DNA of 64,000 bases from DATJLY01 sp035532935 (GCA_035532935.1 DATKQE010000008.1:124001-188000); one strand, 5' to 3'. Shown: positions 1 through 8,721, counted from the stretch's first letter. The notes: a model not told the origin generated them from the sequence alone. Numbers and translations: made by a program.

Positions 1-1
1 C

Positions 2-151
2 AATGCAAAATACGATCCACTCCGGGCACAGCTCTTCGTCCTCAAGTCGCATGGCATGACCACGCCGGCGCTTGACCTCAACCGCAAGGGCAAACTCTTC
101 ATCGCGATCACGACGCGCGAGGACAGCACGCCTTCGGCGCGGACCGCCTGA
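2..151 (+). CDS. 3' end of an unidentified gene (partial)
   Basis: An open frame enters from the left edge and stops at a TGA at 149-151, giving the last 49 residues of a protein. The tail has a basic patch followed by a short hydrophobic strand (KGKLFIAITTRED) and no motif I recognise. It converges on the PAS_5 gene, with two bases between the stop codons. Start, length and function lie outside the window, and it may not be a real gene. Confidence 0.35.
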   Translation, partial: NAKYDPLRAQLFVLKSHGMTTPALDLNRKGKLFIAITTREDSTPSARTA

Positions 152-153
152 CA

Positions 154-690
154 TCAGTCGAGGAACGCGCGCACGTCTTCCTTGATCGCGGTGACGAGGA
201 TAAATCCGTCATCGCCGCCCGCGCCGCCATAGTCGAACACATGCGCGGCCAGCACCCCATCGACGCGTGTGCCGTCGTACGACAGCGGCAGGCTCACGCG
301 CTTGGTCGACATCGGATCGACCTGCCCGTGCTGCAGGATGAAGACGTTCTCAGTATACATCGGCCGTTTCGTCTCGGCCATCTCCCGGTAGATGCCGACG
401 ACATAGTCGCGGTAGCCGGCCTTCACTGGCAAGACCTCGGCGACGAACCTTCCCGCAAGATCCGTGCCGCCGGCGCGCCAGAACACGCCGCCGACCCTGC
501 GATAGCGGAAGCGCGGGCCATCTGCCGCGCCGACGACGTCGAGCACCATCACATTCGGCTGAATCACCGCGGGCAGCTCGGCGGGATCGATGTCGACCGG
601 CGACGGCATGGATCGCCCTTGCTTCTTCCCGCGCCAGTACTGGTGCAAGAAGGCAAGGCGCGCATCCGCGATGGTCACGTCTTCTCCCAT
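154..690 (-). CDS. PAS domain-containing protein, PAS_5 family
   Basis: A 178-residue protein matching the alphaproteobacterial PAS_5 (former DUF1488-like) pattern: an N-terminal helix with FLHQYWRGKK, then LPAVIQPNVMVLDVV, the strand RFRYRRVGG and a C-terminal VDGVLAAHVFDYG. The fold is a single PAS sensor module without an attached output domain. The ligand is unknown. The start at 690 follows a GGGAG-like sequence and gives the usual family length. It is a solitary gene, convergent with the fragment on its left. Confidence 0.75.
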   Translation of the reverse strand: MGEDVTIADARLAFLHQYWRGKKQGRSMPSPVDIDPAELPAVIQPNVMVLDVVGAADGPRFRYRRVGGVFWRAGGTDLAGRFVAEVLPVKAGYRDYVVGIYREMAETKRPMYTENVFILQHGQVDPMSTKRVSLPLSYDGTRVDGVLAAHVFDYGGAGGDDGFILVTAIKEDVRAFLD

Positions 691-786
691 CGTTCGCTCC
701 CGGCAAAATTATCTTTATGGTGACCCCACGATCATCCGCGCCGTTGGTAAACGAATGCTTGATGCGCCGCCGTGCGGTGCGGCGGG

Positions 787-1905
787 TCAGGGGCGTGCGG
801 CCGCGGTCTGGGCCGGGAGATATGCGTCAGGATCGAGCGCGCGGACGCCGCGCCTGATCTCGAAGTGGAGTTGCGGCTGGCTCACAGCGCCGGTGGCGCC
901 GACCCTGGCGATGATCTGGCCGCGCCTCACGTGTTCGCCCCGCTGCACCAACAGCGTCTCGTTATGGGCATAGGCGGTGATGAAGCCGTTGGGATGCTTG
1001 ATGAGAATGAGGTTGCCGTAGCCGCGCAACTCGTTCCCGGCATAGGCAACCTCGCCGGAATCGGCGGCCAGCACCGGGGTTCCTTCGCGCGCGGCGATGT
1101 CGATGCCGTCATTGTGCGTGCCCTGTGGCCCGGCGCCATAGGCGGCGACGATGCGGCCATGCACCGGCCAGATGAAGCCCTGATCCGAAACTTTGAGCGG
1201 CGGCGGTGGCGCGGTCGCTTCGGCCGGCTTGGCCGGGGGCATCGGCGTCGGCACCGGCAACGGGGCAGGCGCAGGCGTAGCCGCAACCGTAGGCCTGGCC
1301 GCCTTCCCGGGACGAGCGGCCAATGGCGGCGGCGGCGCGAACGGCACCACCGCCACGCGCGGCGGCGGCGCGGTGAGCGGCGCCATCGCCACCGTCGCCA
1401 CGGGCGCCGCCGCGACTGGCGGCGGCGCGGGACCCGCACCCGCCTGCGCCGTCGCGACCGGCGCCGGCAGGATCAGCGCTTCGCCGGTGCGAATGACATA
1501 GGGCGGCGCGAGGTGGTTGGTGCGCGCGAGCGTGCTGACATCGACCCCATTGTCCCGCGCGACGCTCGTCAGCGTATCGCCGGGTCGCACCACATGCGTC
1601 GCCACCTGGGGCAAGACGAGGCTGGTCCCGGCAAGGAGAAGGAACGGCGGCCTGAGATTGTTCGCGTCGATGATCGCGCGCAGCGGCACGCCATAGCGCC
1701 GCGACACGCCGTAGAGCGTCTCGCCGCCGACGACGGTGATGCGATCGGGATGCGGTACCGGCGGCGTCGCGTTCAGCGCCGGCGCGCCCGCACCGGTGCG
1801 CAGTTCGTAGGGCGCCGGCGGCCCGATCCGGTCGCCGCAGCCCGCAAGGATTCCCGCCGCTGCCACGGCCACCAGAAGAAAGGCGATAACCCCGACGCGC
1901 GCCAT
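787..1905 (-). CDS. LysM/M23 peptidase lipoprotein, NlpD/EnvC-like
   Basis: Envelope lipoprotein with a murein hydrolase-type domain. From the ATG at 1905 it reads as a signal peptide ending in a lipobox (ILAGC, Cys near residue 23), two LysM peptidoglycan-binding repeats (about residues 58-103 and 104-148), a long Pro/Ala-rich linker, and a C-terminal M23/LytM domain. The LytM zinc-site positions HNDGID, AYAH and LHFE are present, so the domain may be catalytically active rather than a degenerate activator. A GTG at 1914 is an alternative start three codons upstream. Such proteins sit downstream of surE-pcm in many alphaproteobacteria and act in daughter-cell separation. Here a copper/cytochrome block separates it from pcm. 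Confidence 0.88.
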   Translation of the reverse strand: MARVGVIAFLLVAVAAAGILAGCGDRIGPPAPYELRTGAGAPALNATPPVPHPDRITVVGGETLYGVSRRYGVPLRAIIDANNLRPPFLLLAGTSLVLPQVATHVVRPGDTLTSVARDNGVDVSTLARTNHLAPPYVIRTGEALILPAPVATAQAGAGPAPPPVAAAPVATVAMAPLTAPPPRVAVVPFAPPPPLAARPGKAARPTVAATPAPAPLPVPTPMPPAKPAEATAPPPPLKVSDQGFIWPVHGRIVAAYGAGPQGTHNDGIDIAAREGTPVLAADSGEVAYAGNELRGYGNLILIKHPNGFITAYAHNETLLVQRGEHVRRGQIIARVGATGAVSQPQLHFEIRRGVRALDPDAYLPAQTAAARP

Positions 1906-1987
1906 GTCGGTCACAGTTTATGCCACGCGGTGCCGCAGCGCCAATCGCTCCCCGGATCCGCGGCGATTGCGCCGCGAAACCGCATGC

Positions 1988-2596
1988 TTATCCCTGCTTC
2001 GCCGCCGCGGGCCGGAGTCGCGGCCGGATCAGCTCGAAGCGGCAATCGGCCGGCAGCACCCACGAGCCGGCCGAACCCAACGCGGGCATGCCGGCGTGCC
2101 CGGGGTTGAGCAGCGCCTGATAGGCACGATTTCCCACACTCCAGTGACTCTTGATGAAGGCGAGCGTGTCCTCGATCTGAGCGTCGGTGAGCCGCTCGCC
2201 AAAGGCCGGCATATCGGCGGTCAAGCCCGGCGGAAGGTAGTCGGCCAAACCATATTTGACGTAGCTGAACAGGTCTTCGTCGGAATGCATCCAGGCATGG
2301 CCGCTGTCGTCCTGGGGCGGCGCGCGCACGACGCCGTCGGCTCCGACCACCTGCCAGCCGGGCTGGCCCTCGAGTCGGGCGCCATGGCAGGCGGCGCAAT
2401 TCTCCTGGTAGAGCCCGGCGCCGCGCGCCACCGCCGCGGCGTCCTCGGCATCCGCGAAATGCACCGTCTTGTCCTCACCACCCTTCAGTATGAGTTCGCC
2501 GGCCAGCACCGACAAGAACAGCGGCAGCACGAGCGCCAGCGCCGGCCACAACGCCGCCAGCGCCGCCGCTTGCCGAGGTTCAGCCGTGATGCTCAT
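1988..2596 (-). CDS. membrane-anchored c-type cytochrome
   Basis: A 202-residue monohaem cytochrome c. A hydrophobic segment at residues 12-37 acts as signal anchor. The haem site is CAACH (Cys67, Cys70, His71), and the Met in LTADMPAFGERL is the likely distal ligand, followed by the family's C-terminal helix (DAQIEDTLAFIKSHW). A roughly 45-residue tail extends beyond the usual end of the fold. Start at 2596 lies 7 nt after the stop of the PCuAC gene, so the two are probably co-transcribed. With the adjacent SCO and PCuAC proteins it is likely part of periplasmic electron transfer linked to a copper oxidase. The partner is not identifiable here. Confidence 0.85.
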   Translation of the reverse strand: MSITAEPRQAAALAALWPALALVLPLFLSVLAGELILKGGEDKTVHFADAEDAAAVARGAGLYQENCAACHGARLEGQPGWQVVGADGVVRAPPQDDSGHAWMHSDEDLFSYVKYGLADYLPPGLTADMPAFGERLTDAQIEDTLAFIKSHWSVGNRAYQALLNPGHAGMPALGSAGSWVLPADCRFELIRPRLRPAAAKQG

Positions 2597-2603
2597 GCCG
2601 CGG

Positions 2604-3143
2604 TCATTTCTGCTTCATTCCGCCCATGTCCATGTTCGACATGCCCGACGAGTTCATCTCGCCGTGGTTACCCATGTCCGTGCCGGTCATGGCGCCGAGC
2701 TTCTCGATCTTGACCGTGGTTTCGATCTTGCCCGCCTTGGCGAAAGTCAAGGTCAGCGGGAAGCTCGCGCCTTGAGCCAACGGATGTTTCAACCCCATCA
2801 GCATCACGTGCATATAGCCGGGCTTGAGCGTCACCGAAGCACCAGGCTTCAGGTCGATCACGGCGACGGGGCGCATCTTCATGACCCCGTTATCGTCGAT
2901 GGTCCGGTGAAGCTGCGCCATCGTGGCGATGGGGGTGCTGGCGCCGATCAGCTTGTCGTCGGTCGCGCCGTGGTTGGTGACGGTGACGAAGGCGGCCCCG
3001 GTCTGGGCGCCCTGCGGCGTCGCCCGCGCCCAGGCGTCAGTCACGGCGATCGCGGCGCTCGTGCCCTCGGCCAAGCCCGCAGGGGCAAGCCCCACACCCA
3101 GCGCCGCGGCCAATAGCGTTGCCAGCCTATGCCTATGCATCAT
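2604..3143 (-). CDS. periplasmic copper chaperone PCu(A)C
   Basis: PCu(A)C-family protein that binds Cu(I) in the periplasm and, with SCO, delivers copper to the CuA site of cytochrome oxidase. A signal peptide covers residues 1-25. The family's H-x10-M-x21-H-x-M copper motif is complete: His79, Met90, His112 and Met114. A Met/His-rich tail (HGEMNSSGMSNMDMGGM) adds potential copper ligands beyond the usual domain. A strong GGAGGAGG ribosome binding site precedes the ATG at 3143. It lies between the SCO gene and the cytochrome c gene in one leftward unit. Confidence 0.93.
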   Translation of the reverse strand: MMHRHRLATLLAAALGVGLAPAGLAEGTSAAIAVTDAWARATPQGAQTGAAFVTVTNHGATDDKLIGASTPIATMAQLHRTIDDNGVMKMRPVAVIDLKPGASVTLKPGYMHVMLMGLKHPLAQGASFPLTLTFAKAGKIETTVKIEKLGAMTGTDMGNHGEMNSSGMSNMDMGGMKQK

Positions 3144-3157
3144 GGCATCCTCCTCCT

Positions 3158-3769
3158 TTACGAACTGGTGATGAGCTTGCGCAGACGCTCGGCCATCTGG
3201 TCCGAGCTGGTCTCGTGCGTGAAGGTGGCGACGAAGTCGAAGTCGCCGGGTCGCATGACGTAGATGACCGAGCTGTGATCCATGAGGTAGCCGTTGGGCG
3301 CGTCCTTGTCCTTGACCTTGGCGTAATAGACGCGGAATTCGCGCGCAGCGTCGGCAATCTGCTCGGGCGTTCCGCTGAGCCCGATGATGTGGCCGCCGAA
3401 CGCCTTGACGTATTCCGCCATCACCTTGGGCGTGTCGCGCGCGGGGTCGATGGTGATGAAGATCGGCTGAACCTTCTGCGCCAGTGGCCCGAGCCTAGTC
3501 ATGGCACCGGCGATGTCGCTGAGCGCGGTCGGGCAGGCATCGGGGCAGAGCGTATAACCGAAATAGATGAGCTGCCACTTGTCGCGGTAGGTCCGATCCG
3601 TAACGGTGCTGCCGTCGCCGGCCTCGAGCGCGAAGGGGCCGCCGATCTTGATCGAGGGAAGCCGGGGTCCGCCGGTATTTCCCGGCCACAGCCCGCCGGC
3701 ATAGATCAGCACCCCAAGGATGACGAGGAAGGCAACGACGCCGACCACAAGGTTCTTCTTCGCATTCAT
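3158..3769 (-). CDS. SCO1/SenC/PrrC-family copper protein
   Basis: Membrane-anchored thioredoxin-fold protein used in CuA centre assembly of cytochrome c oxidase or in redox sensing. One N-terminal transmembrane helix (about residues 7-25) is followed by the SCO domain with the copper site intact: Cys75-x3-Cys79 (CPDAC) and His165 (LMDHSS). The start was set at 3769, not at an upstream in-frame ATG, because AGGTGG/GGAGGT (complement of 3778-3783) lies 8 nt before it and the transmembrane segment follows at once. The PCuAC gene begins 14 nt after its stop. Confidence 0.92.
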   Translation of the reverse strand: MNAKKNLVVGVVAFLVILGVLIYAGGLWPGNTGGPRLPSIKIGGPFALEAGDGSTVTDRTYRDKWQLIYFGYTLCPDACPTALSDIAGAMTRLGPLAQKVQPIFITIDPARDTPKVMAEYVKAFGGHIIGLSGTPEQIADAAREFRVYYAKVKDKDAPNGYLMDHSSVIYVMRPGDFDFVATFTHETSSDQMAERLRKLITSS

Positions 3770-3886
3770 CGAAAACCACCTCCGTAATGACGAGGCGCCA
3801 GCCGAAAGCGCTCGCCGGCGCGGCAAGGCCAACGGTCCGCGCGCCACGGCTCGAGCCGTGACACCGCAGGCGGGACCGATCGAAAC

Positions 3887-4255
3887 TCAGGCGAGAACGG
3901 GTGGCGCGCGGGGCTGGGCGAGCACGCCGGCGCTGCGCGGCGCCGATACCGTCGCAGACGGGAATGACAGCCTGAGCGGCTGCGCGGCGGCGGCGAGGAG
4001 ATCGGCGGGTCGGGGCGGTGCAACGAACGTGCCCGCCGCCTGCAACGCGAGGCACAGCGGACAAAGCGCGCATCTGCTCGGCGCGGACGGCAGCGAGTGG
4101 TTCGCCGGCTGATCGACGGCGCCGCGCGCGTGGCATAACGGGAAGCCGGACCACGGGCCGAGTGCGGACCGGCCGACAGGGTCATCGGCAAGCGGCAGCG
4201 CAAGCTGCAGAACGAGCGCGAGGATGGCGGCGAAACAGCTCACGCCCCGTGTCAT
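3887..4255 (-). CDS. small Cys-rich membrane/periplasmic protein, DUF2946-like
   Basis: A protein of about 120 residues with an N-terminal hydrophobic segment and a Cys cluster CALCPLCLALQAAG near the middle. The C-terminal part is rich in Ala and Pro. The pattern resembles DUF2946 proteins, which often accompany copper-handling and cytochrome oxidase assembly genes. That fits its place just upstream of the SCO gene. The start is uncertain: I prefer the ATG at 4255 (MTRGVS then hydrophobic), but an ATG at 4300 would overlap the upstream gene by 4 nt. Metal binding by the Cys residues is inference. Confidence 0.6.
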   Translation of the reverse strand: MTRGVSCFAAILALVLQLALPLADDPVGRSALGPWSGFPLCHARGAVDQPANHSLPSAPSRCALCPLCLALQAAGTFVAPPRPADLLAAAAQPLRLSFPSATVSAPRSAGVLAQPRAPPVLA

Positions 4256-4296
4256 GCCGGCGCCCCGAAGCCGACCGAGGAGCACCGGCCTTGCCC

Positions 4297-4569
4297 TCAC
4301 TTCGAACCGGTCGCCGTCGCCGCCGGTGCGGCGCCGCCGTCCGAACCGGGCAGGCCATGATTACGCAGGCATGAGAGCCGCGCCACCTCGCGCTTGGCGT
4401 TCGATTCGCGCGTATAGTCGGGGAATTTCCGGAACGCCTCGTGGGTGCAGTTGTCGGCTTCGCGCCACGCTTTGCTGGCGTCGCTCTGGTTCATGTCCGC
4501 CATGGCCGCGCCCGGCAACAGCAGCGCTGCCGCGAAGGCGAGCCACGCCAAGCGTCCGATGAGCGCCAT
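4297..4569 (-). CDS. small secreted protein of unknown function
   Basis: A 90-residue protein with a clear signal peptide (about residues 1-24, ending AAMA-D). The mature part of about 66 residues has two Cys separated by 25 residues, within a Lys/Arg/Glu-rich, probably helical stretch (CTHEAFRKFPDYTRES...LSCLRNHG) that may form one disulphide. The tail is Ala/Gly-rich. The start at 4569 follows GGGATGGGG. It lies between pcm and the copper module on the same strand. I do not recognise the family. Confidence 0.6.
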   Translation of the reverse strand: MALIGRLAWLAFAAALLLPGAAMADMNQSDASKAWREADNCTHEAFRKFPDYTRESNAKREVARLSCLRNHGLPGSDGGAAPAATATGSK

Positions 4570-4658
4570 GCCCCATCCCTTGCCGCCACGGCGCTCAATC
4601 TTACCCCCGCGCCGCCCGCGGCTACAAGCGGCGCTTCGCCGCTTCGCCGCGTCTTCGC

Positions 4659-5327
4659 TCACGGCCGTGCCGGACGCAAAGGGGTTTCGCGCGGCAGCCC
4701 CGCCAGCAGCGGGACGAAACGCACCGGACCGAGATCGTCGATATCGAAATTCTCGCCGGCGCGGCGCACGCGCAGGAGCCTCTGGTCGCGCCGCTCGGCA
4801 CCGACGGGGGCCACCAGGATGCCGCCATCGATGAGGCTGTCGATCAGGTGACCCGGCACGTCGGGGGCCGCTGCGGTGACGATGATGCGGTCGAACGGCG
4901 CCTGTTCCGGCCAGCCCTTGGCGCCGTCGCCCCAGCGCGCCGTAACATTGCCCAGGCGCAGTTGGGCGAAGCGCTTCTCGGCCTCGGCCAGCAGGAGGCG
5001 ATGGCGCTCGATGGTGAAGACGCGGCGGCACAGCCGCGCCAGTACCGCCGCCTGATAGCCCGAGCCGGTGCCGATCTCGAGTATCTTGTGACGCTCGCCG
5101 ATGTCCAGCGCCGCGGTCATCAGCGCCACCACCAGTGGCTGGCTGATGGTCTGACTGTGGCCGATCGGCAGGGCGACGTTGTCGTAGGCCTGTTCCTCGA
5201 AGGCCGGCGGCACGAACAGTTCGCGCGGCACACGCTCGATCGCGCCGAGGACGCGCGTGTCGGTAACCCCCTCGCCGCGCAACCCCATGACGAGGCGCGC
5301 AAGCTTCTCGTTATTGACCGTGTTCAT
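4659..5327 (-). CDS. pcm: protein-L-isoaspartate O-methyltransferase
   Basis: SAM-dependent repair methyltransferase that methylates isoaspartyl residues in damaged proteins. The 222 residues match the family length. Visible are the N-terminal region with RVPRELFVPP, the substrate-binding DNVALPIGHSQTISQPLVVA, and SAM motif I (ILEIGTGSGYQAAVLARL). It starts 4 nt after surE, and the surE-pcm-lysM/M23 order is typical of proteobacteria. Confidence 0.93.
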   Translation of the reverse strand: MNTVNNEKLARLVMGLRGEGVTDTRVLGAIERVPRELFVPPAFEEQAYDNVALPIGHSQTISQPLVVALMTAALDIGERHKILEIGTGSGYQAAVLARLCRRVFTIERHRLLLAEAEKRFAQLRLGNVTARWGDGAKGWPEQAPFDRIIVTAAAPDVPGHLIDSLIDGGILVAPVGAERRDQRLLRVRRAGENFDIDDLGPVRFVPLLAGLPRETPLRPARP

Positions 5328-5331
5328 CGCA

Positions 5332-6129
5332 TCACGGGAACGCCCGTTTGAGCGCGGCGAGCGCCGCGCCGTTGGTGAGATCGAGGAAGATCGGCGTCAG
5401 CGACACCTTGCCCTCACCGATGGCGCCGAAATCGGTGCCGGGGCCGGTCATCGGGCCGGCGTGGGCCTCTTCCTCGCGCGTCGGACCGATCCAGTAATAT
5501 GGCCGCCCGCGCGGGTCGACTCGCTTGCTGAGGTTGTCGCCGATCTTGCGCAGGCCTTGCCGCGTCGCGGCGATGCCGGTCACTGCATCGGGGGCGATGC
5601 CGGGAAAATTCACGTTGATGAGCGTCTGGCGCGGCCACGGCAGCGCGGTCAGGCGGCGAATCACGTCAGGCGCCCAGGCCGCAGCGGTCGCCCAGCGGAT
5701 CGTCGTGCCGTTGATCAGATTCTGGCTCATCGCGATCGCCGGCACGTCGAGCAGCGTCGCCTCCATCGCCGCGGCCACGGTACCGGAATAGGTCACGTCC
5801 TCGCCGAGATTGCCGCCGGCGTTGACGCCCGACAGCATCAGGCTCGGGCGCCGGTCGCGCAGCAGCACGTTGACCGCAAGCAGCACGCAGTCGGTCGGCG
5901 TGCCGTCGACCGCGAAGCGCCGCGGCCCGAGCTTGCGCACCCTGAGCGGCCGGTAGAGTGTCAGCGAATGGCTTGCCCCGCTCTGCTCCTGTTCCGGTGC
6001 CACCACCCAGACATCGTGCGACAGCGCACGAGCCACCTTGGTCAGAAGCTTGATCCCGGGCGATTCGATGCCGTCGTCATTGGAGATCAGGATGCGCGAT
6101 GCGGCAAGATCGATGGGCGTGTCAAACAT
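5332..6129 (-). CDS. surE: 5'/3'-nucleotidase SurE
   Basis: Metal-dependent nucleoside monophosphate phosphatase of the SurE family. The N-terminal metal-binding motif RILISNDDGIESPGI is intact, followed by VVAPEQEQSGASHSLTL and the conserved SGVNAGGNLGEDVTYSGTVAAA. The start at 6129 is chosen because the family begins just before the NDDG motif and because the ATG overlaps the serS stop by 8 nt (ATGTTTGA). An upstream in-frame ATG only adds serS-antiframe sequence. It is 265 residues long, as expected. Confidence 0.93.
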   Translation of the reverse strand: MFDTPIDLAASRILISNDDGIESPGIKLLTKVARALSHDVWVVAPEQEQSGASHSLTLYRPLRVRKLGPRRFAVDGTPTDCVLLAVNVLLRDRRPSLMLSGVNAGGNLGEDVTYSGTVAAAMEATLLDVPAIAMSQNLINGTTIRWATAAAWAPDVIRRLTALPWPRQTLINVNFPGIAPDAVTGIAATRQGLRKIGDNLSKRVDPRGRPYYWIGPTREEEAHAGPMTGPGTDFGAIGEGKVSLTPIFLDLTNGAALAALKRAFP

Positions 6130-7399
6130 CGCCGCCGATCGCCTCCATCCCTCCCATATAGGGGCGCAGCGCTGCCGGCACCGCGACCCTTCCATCCGCG
6201 CGCTGGTAGTTCTCGAGCACCGCGACGAGCGTGCGGCCGACGGCGAGTCCCGATCCGTTGAGCGTGTTGACCAGACGCGCGCCCTTTTCGCCCTTGGGAC
6301 GGAAGCGCGCCTTCATGCGCCGCGCCTGGTAGTCGCCGCATTCCGAGCAGCTCGAAATCTCGCGATAGGCATTCTGCCCCGGCAGCCACACTTCGAGGTC
6401 GAAGGTCTTGCGCGCGGAAGCGCCCATGTCGCCGGCACACAGCAGCACGACGCGGTAGGCGAGGCCGAGCCGCTGCAGCACCGTCTCGGCGCATCGCGTC
6501 ATGCGCTCGTGCTCTGCCGCAGCCTGGTCGGGGTGAACGATCGACACCAGTTCGACCTTGATGAACTGGTGCTGGCGGATCATGCCGCGCGTGTCCTTGC
6601 CGGCGGCACCGGCTTCCGAACGGAAGCACGGCGTCGCGGCAGTAAAGCGCAGCGGCAGCGCCTCCTCCTCGACGATCGCGTCGGCGACGAGATTGGTGAG
6701 CGGCACCTCGGCGGTCGGGATGAGCCACAGCCCCCCTTTGGTCTGGAACAGATCGGCGGCGAATTTCGGCAACTGGCCGGTGCCGAACGCGGTCTCGTCG
6801 CGCACTAAAAGCGGCGGCGACACCTCGGTATAGCCGAACTCGCGCGTGTGGAGGTCGAGCATGAATTGCGCCAGCGCGCGCTCGAGCCGCGCGAGATCGC
6901 GACTCAGGACGACGAAGCGCGTGCCCGAGAGCTTGCCGGCGCGGGCGAAATCCATCATGCCGAGCCCCTCGCCGATGGCAACGTGATCGCGCGGCGGGAA
7001 ATCGAAACCGGGCTTCGCCCCGTGCTCGCGCACGACGACATTCGCGGTCTCGTCAGCGCCGTCGGGCACGTCGTCGGCGGGGGGATTGGGAACGGGCGCG
7101 AGCGCGGCGTCGATCGCTTCGCGCAGCCGCGCGGCCTCGGCTTCGAGCCGCGCCTCCTCGTCCTTGCTGGCGGCGACGCGCGCAAGGAGTGGGCCGGCAT
7201 CGCCGCCCTTGGCCTTGGCGGCGCCGATCTCCTTGGCGATGCGGTTGCGCTCGGCCTGGAGCTGCTCCGCCCGCGTCTGCGCCGCGCGCCACTCGCGGTC
7301 GAGGGCGAGGATGGCATCCGCCTGCGGCGCCATGCCGCGGCGCGCAAGGCCGCGGTCCAACGCGTCGGGTTGTTCGCGAATCCATCTGAGATCGAGCAT
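6122..7399 (-). CDS. serS: seryl-tRNA synthetase
   Basis: Class II aminoacyl-tRNA synthetase of 425 residues. The N-terminal antiparallel coiled coil that contacts tRNA-Ser covers about residues 30-105. The class II core follows, with TPLL/SPPLLVRDE, the FRSEAGAAGKDTRGMIRQHQF motif 2, and motif 3 near NGSGLAVGRTLVAVLENYQ. It begins at 7399 with the family's MLDLRWIRE and overlaps surE at its 3' end. Its place between tatC and surE is the conserved alphaproteobacterial order. Confidence 0.96.
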   Translation of the reverse strand: MLDLRWIREQPDALDRGLARRGMAPQADAILALDREWRAAQTRAEQLQAERNRIAKEIGAAKAKGGDAGPLLARVAASKDEEARLEAEAARLREAIDAALAPVPNPPADDVPDGADETANVVVREHGAKPGFDFPPRDHVAIGEGLGMMDFARAGKLSGTRFVVLSRDLARLERALAQFMLDLHTREFGYTEVSPPLLVRDETAFGTGQLPKFAADLFQTKGGLWLIPTAEVPLTNLVADAIVEEEALPLRFTAATPCFRSEAGAAGKDTRGMIRQHQFIKVELVSIVHPDQAAAEHERMTRCAETVLQRLGLAYRVVLLCAGDMGASARKTFDLEVWLPGQNAYREISSCSECGDYQARRMKARFRPKGEKGARLVNTLNGSGLAVGRTLVAVLENYQRADGRVAVPAALRPYMGGMEAIGGDV

Positions 7400-7458
7400 C
7401 GGGCGGCCCTTATATCCGGCCGCGCGCGTTCACGTCTATGGCAACGGCGCCGCGGCCG

Positions 7459-8268
7459 TCACGATCCGTCGCTCTCGCCTTGCGCTTCGGCAGCCTCGCG
7501 CTCGGCGCGCTTCTTCTCGACCAGCTTGCAGCAGAGGATCGAAATCTCGTACAGCGCCAAGAGCGGCACCGCGAGCGACACCTGGCTGAACACGTCGGGC
7601 GGGGTCAGAACGGCCGCGACGATGAACACGCCGACGATGGCATAGCGGCGCTTCGACGCGAGCCATGACGACGTGACGAGCCCCACCCGCGCCATCAGCG
7701 TCAGCAGCACCGGAAGCTGGAACGCCAGGCCGAAGGCAAGCATGAGGCGCATGACGAGGGTCAGGTACTCGCTCACCTTGGGCAGCAGTTCGATCGGCAG
7801 ATTACCGTCGCCACCCTTTGTCTGAAAACTTAAGAAAAATCTCCAAGCAACGGGAAAAATGACATAATAAACAAGAGAACTGCCGAGGATGAAGAGCGCC
7901 GGCGTGGCGACGAGGTAAGGCAGGAAGGCCCGGCGCTCGTTGCGGTAGAGGCCCGGCGCCACGAACAGCCAGAGTTGCGTCGCGATGACCGGAAAGGCGA
8001 GGCAGAACGCCGCCCAGAACGCGACGCGAAGATCGGTGAAGAACGCCTCGGTGAGATCGGTGTAGATGAGATGCTGCCCGGCCTGATTCCCCATCGCGCG
8101 GTACAGCGGCTGGGCCAGGAAATTGTAGATCGGCTTGGCGAAATACCATGCCGGCGCGAACGCCACGAGAAAGGCAATGAACGAATAGGCAAGGCGTCGG
8201 CGCAGTTCGATCAGATGATCGAGCAGCGGCATGCGGCCTGACTCGAGTTCCTCCTCGTGATCGGTCAT
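7459..8268 (-). CDS. tatC: Sec-independent protein translocase TatC
   Basis: Polytopic inner-membrane core of the Tat export channel, which binds twin-arginine signal peptides. The 269 residues show the signature cytoplasmic N-terminus (PLLDHLIELRRRL) and six hydrophobic segments, with the conserved SPFL-like periplasmic loop region near the FFTDLRVAFW stretch. A charged tail (KKRAEREAAEAQGE) ends the protein. It starts 15 nt after tatB and is followed by serS. Confidence 0.94.
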   Translation of the reverse strand: MTDHEEELESGRMPLLDHLIELRRRLAYSFIAFLVAFAPAWYFAKPIYNFLAQPLYRAMGNQAGQHLIYTDLTEAFFTDLRVAFWAAFCLAFPVIATQLWLFVAPGLYRNERRAFLPYLVATPALFILGSSLVYYVIFPVAWRFFLSFQTKGGDGNLPIELLPKVSEYLTLVMRLMLAFGLAFQLPVLLTLMARVGLVTSSWLASKRRYAIVGVFIVAAVLTPPDVFSQVSLAVPLLALYEISILCCKLVEKKRAEREAAEAQGESDGS

Positions 8269-8283
8269 CGGCCTTCGTCGGCC

Positions 8284-8721
8284 TCAACCGGTCGAATCCG
8301 GCGCGGGCGCGGGCGATGGCTCGCGCGTGGCCGTCTTGGTCGTATCGGACGCCGACTCGGTCGCAGGCTCGGCCGTCGCGGCAGGCGATTGGGGCGGAAG
8401 CAAGGCCGCCGGCTGGGACGCTGCGCCGGTCAGCGCATGATCGTCGAAGGCGCCGTGGAGTTCGCCAGTGGGATCGATCGTCTTGGCGATCGCTCCGTGG
8501 ATGTCGAATTGCGTCGCCTTCTCGACCTCGCGGTGCACCTCGTCGAGTTCGGCGTCACGCACCATCTGCTCGAGATTGCCCTGGAATTCGTGCGCGATGG
8601 CGCGCGCCTTACGCACCCAAGTGCCGGCCGTGCGCAGCGCCCGCGGCAGATCCTTGGGGGGAATGAACACCAGCGCTACGATCGCGATCAGCGCCAACTC
8701 GGACCAAGAGAAATCGAACAT
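8284..8721 (-). CDS. tatB: Sec-independent protein translocase TatB
   Basis: One N-terminal transmembrane helix (MFDFSWSELALIAIVALVFIP) with the conserved Glu at residue 8 and the PPKDLPRALR hinge. An amphipathic helix follows, then an acidic and Pro/Ala/Thr-rich cytoplasmic tail to residue 145. The Glu-8 signature and the length fit TatB, not TatA. The start at 8721 puts the transmembrane helix at the N-terminus; an upstream ATG would add 25 unsuitable residues. TatA normally lies directly upstream, but here only 144 nt separate TatB from scpB and no TatA is encoded there. Confidence 0.9.
   Translation of the reverse strand: MFDFSWSELALIAIVALVFIPPKDLPRALRTAGTWVRKARAIAHEFQGNLEQMVRDAELDEVHREVEKATQFDIHGAIAKTIDPTGELHGAFDDHALTGAASQPAALLPPQSPAATAEPATESASDTTKTATREPSPAPAPDSTG

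Noticed and set aside
772..2109. Long + strand frame opposite the M23 lipoprotein gene
   Set aside because: Arg/Gly-rich mirror of a real gene; GC-rich antisense frame without family pattern.
5257..6261. + strand frame of 334 codons over surE
   Set aside because: Antisense shadow of surE/pcm; His/Arg-rich and without motif.
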